A stretch of 64,000 nucleotides of DNA from an uncultured Luminiphilus sp. (GTDB taxonomy: Bacteria > Pseudomonadota > Gammaproteobacteria > Pseudomonadales > Halieaceae). A program made the translations under genes and the position numbers. Where the stretch lies: contig CALSMP010000004.1 in NCBI GenBank assembly GCA_943787485.1, positions 248,001-312,000 of the forward strand, read 5' to 3'. Under the pieces are notes generated by a model. It saw only the letters and a list, made by a program, of their open reading frames with translations. It was not told the DNA's origin and did not search any database. How positions within the stretch are numbered: position 1 is the first letter of the stretch; every line of letters begins with the position of its first letter. Shown one piece after another: positions 56,528-64,000 of the stretch.

Positions 56528-57706
56528 TTATAAGACCTCAAATAAGCCGGCAGCACCTTGACCGCCGCCCACACACATCGTAATCACCACGTATTTAACA
56601 CCGCGGCGCTTACCTTCAAGCAGCGCATGGCCAATCATGCGTGATCCACTCATTCCGTAAGGATGACCCACGGCAATGGCGCCCCCATTAACATTCAGCT
56701 TGTCATTGTCGATACCAAGCTGATCCCGACAATACAGCACCTGCACCGCAAAGGCTTCGTTCAGCTCCCACAAACCAATGTCATCTACGCTGAGGCCATG
56801 CTGCTTCAGGAGTTTTGGCACGGCGAACACGGGGCCGATACCCATTTCGTCAGGCTCGCAACCAGCCACAGCCATACCGCGATAGGCTCCCAGGGGTTGC
56901 AGACCCAGCTGCGAGGCGAGCTTCGCCTCCATCACTACTTGCGCGGACGCGCCATCTGACAGCTGGGACGCGTTACCGGCGGTGATAGTTCCACCTTCAA
57001 TGACGGTCTTAAGTCCTTGCACGCCCTCCAGCGTGGAAGGTCGGACCCCCTCATCTGCCGCCACCGTTACCTCGGCTTCCGAGGCCTCACCGGTCTCTTT
57101 GTCCCACACGATTCGTGTGCTGGTGACCGGAATGATTTCATCGGCATACTTGCCAGCCTCATAAGCCGCAGCAACACGCTGCTGGGACTGAAGGCCATAT
57201 TCATCCATCACATCCCGCGCGATGTTGTAGCGCTTGGCTACTACCTCCGCGGTTTGCAGCATTGGCATATAGATATCCTGGTGCATCGCAACCAACTGTT
57301 CGTCGACGATACGATGCATGTTCATGTGTTCATTCTGAACGAGGGAAATCGATTCCACCCCGCCCCCAACAACGACATCCATGCCATCGTGCAGGATTTG
57401 CTTCGCCGCCGTCGCCACAGCCATCAACCCCGATGAGCACTGGCGGTCAATCGTCATGCCCGCAACCGAAACCGGAAGCCCAGCGCGCAGCGCAACGTTC
57501 CGCGCCACATTCAAAGATTGTGTGCCCTGAGGCATCGCGCTACCGATGATGCAGTCTTCAACCCGATCGCCTTCGATACCGGCACGCTCAACCGCGGCCT
57601 TTACCGCATGGCCAGCTAAGGTTGGGGATGCGGTGTTGTTGAAACCGCCACGGTACGCTTTACCGATGGGTGTTCGAGCTGTCGAGACAATCACTGCTTC
57701 ACGCAT
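56528..57706 (-). CDS. Acetyl-CoA C-acyltransferase (thiolase)
   Basis: The 392-residue thiolase has the acyl-enzyme Cys in [15 protein letters not shown], the HGGx region in [16 protein letters not shown], and the second catalytic Cys in [16 protein letters not shown]. It would cleave 3-ketoacyl-CoA in the last beta-oxidation step. Substrate length unknown. Confidence 0.94.
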   Translation of the reverse strand: MREAVIVSTARTPIGKAYRGGFNNTASPTLAGHAVKAAVERAGIEGDRVEDCIIGSAMPQGTQSLNVARNVALRAGLPVSVAGMTIDRQCSSGLMAVATAAKQILHDGMDVVVGGGVESISLVQNEHMNMHRIVDEQLVAMHQDIYMPMLQTAEVVAKRYNIARDVMDEYGLQSQQRVAAAYEAGKYADEIIPVTSTRIVWDKETGEASEAEVTVAADEGVRPSTLEGVQGLKTVIEGGTITAGNASQLSDGASAQVVMEAKLASQLGLQPLGAYRGMAVAGCEPDEMGIGPVFAVPKLLKQHGLSVDDIGLWELNEAFAVQVLYCRDQLGIDNDKLNVNGGAIAVGHPYGMSGSRMIGHALLEGKRRGVKYVVITMCVGGGQGAAGLFEVL

Positions 57707-57768
57707 AATAAATTCCTTGATCCTTTGTCGTTCATGTTGGTCACGAAGGGGTTACTCGCCTTTCTCAC

Positions 57769-58689
57769 TCACCCTTCAAGTTTGATTCCCAGGCCCTCGG
57801 CAGCTTTACCGACCATTCGAAAGGTCTGCTCAAAGCCGGCTTTCAGCTGGGTTTCCGCCCCGCCGGAAATTTGATCCCAATGCGCCGCAATACCCTCAGG
57901 TGTTTGCTCTTCGATGGGCAGCCAAACCGCGTCAGTTTCGACAATCTTGGCCACGGCGTACGCGCCGGCACCCGCCGCCAGAATGGTGTGGGTTGGCGCA
58001 TCCTCATTCACCAGATAGAGCACCGCCGGTGTAACGGTTTCGGGCGTCAGCAAATTAAACGCCTGCTCCGACATCAGGCCCTCTGTCATTCGAGTACCCG
58101 CTGTCGGGGCCAATGCATTCACGCGAATGTTGTATTTAGCCCCCTCCTGAGCAAGGGTATTCATGAACCCAACGACGCCAAGTTTGGCAGCCCCGTAATT
58201 GCTCTGCCCAAAGTTGCCATAAAGCCCACTGGAGGACGAAGTCATCACGATTCTGCCGTACTCTTGGTTCTTCATGATTTCCCAGACGGCCTTAGTGCAA
58301 TTAACGCTACCCATTAAATGAACATCGAGCACCAATTTGAAATCAGCCATGTCCATTTTGATGAAACTTTTATCGCGCAAAATCCCCGCGTTGTTGACGA
58401 GAATATCGATACGCCCCCAAGCGTCCATCGTCTTGGCGACCATGTCCTCCACGTCTTCCATTACCGCCACGTTGGCTGGGTGCGCTATCGCCTCTCCACC
58501 TAACGCTTCAATCTCCGCAACCACCGCCAGCGCCGCATCACTGTTCTGCCCTTCACCGCTGACCGATCCTCCCAGATCATTGACCACCACTTTGGCACCG
58601 CGCTTAGCCAATTCAATAGCGTGACTGCGCCCGAGGCCTCCTCCCGCGCCGGTCACTATTGCCACCTTACCGTCGTAACGAATCGTCAT
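57769..58689 (-). CDS. SDR dehydrogenase related to peroxisomal (3R)-hydroxyacyl-CoA dehydrogenase
   Basis: The 306-residue short-chain dehydrogenase has the cofactor motif VTGAGGGLGRSHAIELAKRG and VVNDLGGSVSGEG, NNAGILRDKSF and the catalytic YGAAK. The GRSHAxELAxRGAxVVVND pattern and length resemble the dehydrogenase domain of 17-beta-HSD4 (multifunctional enzyme 2), which acts on (3R)-hydroxyacyl-CoA. It follows the MaoC-type hydratase, which makes that isomer. ATG 58689 is preferred. Confidence 0.88.
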   Translation of the reverse strand: MTIRYDGKVAIVTGAGGGLGRSHAIELAKRGAKVVVNDLGGSVSGEGQNSDAALAVVAEIEALGGEAIAHPANVAVMEDVEDMVAKTMDAWGRIDILVNNAGILRDKSFIKMDMADFKLVLDVHLMGSVNCTKAVWEIMKNQEYGRIVMTSSSSGLYGNFGQSNYGAAKLGVVGFMNTLAQEGAKYNIRVNALAPTAGTRMTEGLMSEQAFNLLTPETVTPAVLYLVNEDAPTHTILAAGAGAYAVAKIVETDAVWLPIEEQTPEGIAAHWDQISGGAETQLKAGFEQTFRMVGKAAEGLGIKLEG

Positions 58690-58716
58690 AATTTTCTCCA
58701 AAGAAGTAGAAATCGA

Positions 58717-59181
58717 TTAGGCAATGAAGGACATGCCAAGCCATTCAGCATAGAGTGCGGGGGTATCGACACCCTCGATCTCTACCGTGATATTTTGCTG
58801 CGTCAAAAACCGATTGGCGTCTTTCTGCTCGACGCTCGCAAGTTCGACATGGGCCCGGACGCGACCACCGGCAGGAACCGGCGCCAAAAATCTGACTTTG
58901 TTGAGACCATAATTGACGCCCATGACTAACCCCTCGGGGTGCACAGCAACGCTCTCACACAATTTGACCAGCATCGACAGGGTCAAAAACCCGTGTGCGA
59001 TCGTGCCGCCAAAAGGCGTTTTGGCGGCGGCTTCCTGATCAATGTGGATGAACTGATGGTCTTCGGTGCAATCGGCGAAATTATTGATGCGCTGCTGGTC
59101 GAGGGTAATCCAATCACTGGTACCTAAACTGGTACCGACCAACGCTTTAAGTTCATCAGGAGTTACTGTTTTGAAGGCCAT
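58717..59181 (-). CDS. MaoC-family (R)-specific enoyl-CoA hydratase
   Basis: The 154-residue hot-dog protein has the hydratase 2 motif NNFADCTEDHQFIHID (catalytic Asp and His) and GTIAHGFLTLSML. It would hydrate trans-2-enoyl-CoA to the (3R)-hydroxyacyl-CoA used by the next gene's product. Confidence 0.9.
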   Translation of the reverse strand: MAFKTVTPDELKALVGTSLGTSDWITLDQQRINNFADCTEDHQFIHIDQEAAAKTPFGGTIAHGFLTLSMLVKLCESVAVHPEGLVMGVNYGLNKVRFLAPVPAGGRVRAHVELASVEQKDANRFLTQQNITVEIEGVDTPALYAEWLGMSFIA

Positions 59182-59280
59182 CGTTTATTCCTCTTCGTCT
59201 AATAGTGATCGAGCAGTCAATGTGGGTGGAAGCTCCCCTGCCCGATGATCGGGTTTAACCCGGCGGGAGGCACCCAGGAA

Positions 59281-60537
59281 TTAACCGTCGCGGAAAGTCC
59301 CGGTCGGTTCGTCGGCGCGGGCAATATATTTTTTAAGTTCGTTACGTCCAACCACCATACGGTGCACGGCATCGGGCCCATCGGCCAGGCGGAGGGTTCT
59401 CTGGCCTGACCACATAGCCGCGAGCGGCGTGTCCTGAGAAATACCAATTCCCCCATGCATTTGAATGGCCTCATCAACCACCTTCAGCGTCATGTTGGGC
59501 ACCACCGTCTTGATCATTGAGATCCATATTCGGGCCTCTTTAGCATCGACGTTGTCCATCATCCACGCGGTTTTTAATGTCAGCAATCTCGCTTGCTCAA
59601 TATTCATTCGGGCATCGGCAATAATGTCGATATTGCCGCCTAGCCGGGCAAGGGGTTTGCCAAACGCTTCGCGGCTGGTAGCCCGCTCACACAGCAGTTG
59701 CAAAGCTCGCTCCGCTGCGCCAATCGAGCGCATGCAGTGATGGATGCGGCCCGGACCTAGCCGGCCCTGGGAAATTTCAAACCCCCTGCCCTCACCCAAA
59801 ATGATGTTGTCCTTGGGAACACGCACATCATTGAGCTTTAAGTGCATATGACCATGGGGCGCATCATCCATATTGAAGACCGTTAGGTGCCTCAGAATCT
59901 CGAGACCGGGTGAATCTAAGGGCACCAAAATCTGAGATTGCTGTTGGTGCTTTGGCGCATCAGGACTGGTTTTGACCATGCAGATCATGATCTTGCAGCG
60001 TGGGTCTCCCGCTCCTGAGATCCAGTGCTTCTCGCCGTTGATGACCCACTCGTCGCCATCAAGCACGGCACGGGTGGAAATGTTGGTGGCGTCAGATGAG
60101 GCGACACCCGGTTCGGTCATGCCAAAGCAAGATCGGATTTCACCGCGCATCAGGGGGTCAAGCCACTGCTTTTTCTGCGCCTCGCTACCATATTTGTGCA
60201 GCACTTCCATGTTGCCGGTATCGGGTGCCGAACAGTTGAAGACTTCGGCGCCCAGGTGGCATTTACCCATTTCCTCGGCAAGATGGGCGTAGTCAACCGT
60301 ATTGAGTCCGGAACCGTGCTCGCCGTCACCGGTAAGAAAGAAGTTCCACAGACCCCGCTCTCTGGCTCCCGCTTTGATTTGTTGGAGAATCTCGGTCTGT
60401 CTCGCCGTAAATTCCCAGGGGCTACCCTGGCGGATCTCGGCAAAAAATTCGTGCTCAACGGGTACGACGTGGTCGGCAATATAAGTGCGCACCTGCTCGA
60501 GGAGCGGGGCCACGCGATCAGAGATACCTAAATCCAT
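59281..60537 (-). CDS. Acyl-CoA dehydrogenase (ACAD10/11-like)
   Basis: The 418-residue flavoprotein has GMTEPGVASSDATNISTRA, EKHWISGAGDPRCKI, the FAD region RIHHCMRSIGAAERALQLL and MHGGIGISQDTPLA. Its layout (VVPVEHEFFAE near the N-terminus) is that of the ACAD10/11-like group, often acting on longer or branched acyl-CoA. It is first in the operon, behind AGGAGGTG and a repeated operator-like element, and catalyses the first beta-oxidation step. Confidence 0.93.
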   Translation of the reverse strand: MDLGISDRVAPLLEQVRTYIADHVVPVEHEFFAEIRQGSPWEFTARQTEILQQIKAGARERGLWNFFLTGDGEHGSGLNTVDYAHLAEEMGKCHLGAEVFNCSAPDTGNMEVLHKYGSEAQKKQWLDPLMRGEIRSCFGMTEPGVASSDATNISTRAVLDGDEWVINGEKHWISGAGDPRCKIMICMVKTSPDAPKHQQQSQILVPLDSPGLEILRHLTVFNMDDAPHGHMHLKLNDVRVPKDNIILGEGRGFEISQGRLGPGRIHHCMRSIGAAERALQLLCERATSREAFGKPLARLGGNIDIIADARMNIEQARLLTLKTAWMMDNVDAKEARIWISMIKTVVPNMTLKVVDEAIQMHGGIGISQDTPLAAMWSGQRTLRLADGPDAVHRMVVGRNELKKYIARADEPTGTFRDG

Positions 60538-60615
60538 AAGGGGTCACCTCCTAGGGCTAGATTTTGCAAGACGAAGACGCTGGGAGAAGCTCACTTCCCG
60601 AGCGTTTGAACTTAC

Positions 60616-60645
60616 AGTATGTTTTTTTGACTTTCAAGTATGTTT
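60616..60645 (-). promoter_or_regulatory. Candidate operator of the fatty-acid operon (21-bp-spaced direct repeat)
   Basis: On the minus strand AAACATACT occurs twice with a period of exactly 21 bases (two helical turns), about 80-110 bases upstream of the acyl-CoA dehydrogenase start. The spacer begins with an ACTT-GA-AAGT palindrome. The regulator is not in the window. Confidence 0.4.
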
Positions 60646-60694
60646 GGCGGCCTAGCCCCGGCTCCCCAACCACCCGACATCGGCGTTGACGCCA

Positions 60695-61609
60695 TTAAAG
60701 ATCGAGCGCCATTTGGTCAAATGCCACCTCAATACCCTCCGCTTCAACCGCTCTGCGCTCCGGGGAATCCTCGATCAAAATGGGATTGGTGTTGTTTATG
60801 TGGATGAGGATCTTTCGAGGTCCGTCCAGTCGGCGTAGCCACGTCAACATGCCCTCATCCCCGCTCTGCGGTAGGTGGCCCATTTCACTGGCTAATTTGG
60901 TGCCGACGCCAGCACGCTGCATTTCATCCTCGGCCCAAAAAGTGCCGTCAACCATGACGCAATCAGCAGACTGCATGATAGACAGTAAACCCTCGGACAT
61001 TTGGCCGAGCCCGGGCGCATAAAACAGGGATGCCTGCGCGACTGTGTCTTCGATTAAATAGCCGACGTTATCGCCCAGATGTGGATCGAATCGATGGGGA
61101 GAGTATGGGGGCGCTTTACCATCAAGCGGCACCGCTGTTATCGAAAGACCGTCGATGCCCGCCACCTGAAAAGCACTGCCGTCGACGGGCACCTGCGTGT
61201 GCTGCACACCGCCGTCCCAACTCTCGAGCATCACAAAGATGGGGAAACCCGTGCTCAGGTCCTGCGCGACCATATCGGTGCAGTAAACCCTCAGCGGGCA
61301 ACCCTCCCGCAGGAACAGCAAACCCGTCGTATGATCAATCTGGCTATCGGCGAGCACCACCGCGTGAATGCCCGTATCGCGATTGCCGGCTTTAGGTTGT
61401 AGCGGCGGGTTAGCCTCCAGCTGCGCCCGAATGTCCGGAGATGCATTGAACAAAATCCACTGCTCGCCACTCACCGACACCGCGATTGACGACTGGGTTC
61501 TCGGCAACGCGTCGACCGACCCCTCGCGCACACCACGGCAATTACGACAGTTGCAATTCCATTGCGGAAAACCGCCGCCCGCTGCCGATCCAAGAACCCT
61601 AACCTTCAT
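60695..61609 (-). CDS. pqqB: Pyrroloquinoline quinone biosynthesis protein PqqB
   Basis: PqqB is a metallo-beta-lactamase-fold oxygenase acting on the PQQ precursor. The 304-residue protein starts [19 protein letters not shown], has the cysteine-rich [10 protein letters not shown] characteristic of Pqq[18 protein letters not shown] and [14 protein letters not shown] 61609 is the family start. pqqC, pqqD and pqqE do not follow; the next gene is acyl-CoA dehydrogenase. Confidence 0.95.
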   Translation of the reverse strand: MKVRVLGSAAGGGFPQWNCNCRNCRGVREGSVDALPRTQSSIAVSVSGEQWILFNASPDIRAQLEANPPLQPKAGNRDTGIHAVVLADSQIDHTTGLLFLREGCPLRVYCTDMVAQDLSTGFPIFVMLESWDGGVQHTQVPVDGSAFQVAGIDGLSITAVPLDGKAPPYSPHRFDPHLGDNVGYLIEDTVAQASLFYAPGLGQMSEGLLSIMQSADCVMVDGTFWAEDEMQRAGVGTKLASEMGHLPQSGDEGMLTWLRRLDGPRKILIHINNTNPILIEDSPERRAVEAEGIEVAFDQMALDL

Positions 61610-61669
61610 CGCACCACCCCAGACCTGCTTAATCCTGTGCACAACACCGACGCGCGTAAACGCGAGACA

Positions 61670-61694
61670 AAAAAAATCCGCCCAATCAGGCGGA
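61670..61694 (-). terminator. Attenuator-type terminator between pqqA and pqqB
   Basis: On the minus strand TCCGCC, loop TGATTG, GGCGGA is followed by a run of T. It lies 20 bases past the pqqA stop, so most transcripts would encode only PqqA, the peptide precursor needed in excess. Confidence 0.85.
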
Positions 61695-61714
61695 CTTTGG
61701 CATCACGTGGCGAA

Positions 61715-61786
61715 TCAACGCACGCTGAAGTACATGGTGACTTCAAAACCTACACGCAAATCAACGTACTCGGGTTTGGTCCACAT
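61715..61786 (-). CDS. pqqA: PQQ precursor peptide PqqA
   Basis: A 23-residue peptide, [20 protein letters not shown] followed by SVR. The conserved Glu and Tyr of the EVTMY core are the residues fused into PQQ. AAGGAG lies six bases before the ATG. It is cotranscribed with pqqB through a leaky terminator. Confidence 0.95.
   Translation of the reverse strand: MWTKPEYVDLRVGFEVTMYFSVR

Positions 61787-64000
<2,214 letters not shown>

Overview
The window looks like a chromosomal segment of a marine gammaproteobacterium. The core gene order is that of the Pseudomonas/Cellvibrionales side of the class: dksA-gluQ-cbrB-pcnB-folK-panB-panC, and carAB-greA with yhbY-rlmE-ftsH-folP-glmM-tpiA-secG-tRNA-Leu-tRNA-fMet-rimP-nusA-infB-rbfA-truB-rpsO-pnp. 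A lysine-rich DksA, a pyrophosphate-dependent phosphofructokinase, PQQ genes and a peroxisome-style beta-oxidation operon suggest an OM60/NOR5 (Halieaceae)-like heterotroph. That placement is an inference from gene content. No phage, insertion sequence or CRISPR array is visible.

Layout. 1-3966 (minus): a DUF3604 protein cut by the window edge, a cupin, a CPXCG zinc-ribbon protein, a Baeyer-Villiger-type monooxygenase and argG. 4078-5762 (plus): pyrC and RNase T. 5701-12370 (minus): an apparent operon mpl - RND exporter - YkgJ-type protein - LON-domain protein - D-amino-acylase-like amidohydrolase. 12498-14524 (plus): PPi-phosphofructokinase and pyrophosphatase. 14583-16045 (minus): M15 peptidase and sfsA. 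16264-24272 (plus): H1-like DksA, gluQ, cbrB, a small-RNA locus, pcnB, folK, deoxynucleoside kinase, panB, panC. 24269-28999: an exported unknown, a two-subunit sodium:solute symporter and, divergently, acs. 29114-44671 (minus): the translation/transcription/cell-wall supercluster. 44754-52458: yhbY, a small unknown, feoAB with a Fur box, greA, carBA. 52705-60537: an MFS transporter, then a minus-strand fatty-acid operon. 60695-64000: pqqA-pqqB and, divergently, a periplasmic catalase-peroxidase that runs off the window.

The most interesting part is 18241-20070. A CbrB-type sigma-54 activator sits directly after gluQ, where Pseudomonas has the kinase gene cbrA, but no kinase is present. Its receiver domain has Glu where the phosphorylated Asp should be. 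Downstream, in the position of the Pseudomonas sRNA gene crcZ, there are TGTTAC/GTAACA half-sites, a sigma-54 promoter with exact GG-N10-GC spacing, a transcript of only about 90 nt with two A-rich AAN-repeat (Hfq/Crc 'CA') motifs, and a strong terminator. This looks like a compact, kinase-less carbon-catabolite-repression switch. A matching A-rich motif lies beside the Shine-Dalgarno of the nearby symporter operon, a possible target.

Data quality. Single-base frameshifts cluster at 950-2900, 35400-37770 and 42170-43620. They break essential genes (infB, nusA, rimP, ftsH, argG) in ways that one-base corrections repair exactly, so they are best read as sequencing or assembly errors. Those genes are annotated over their full span.
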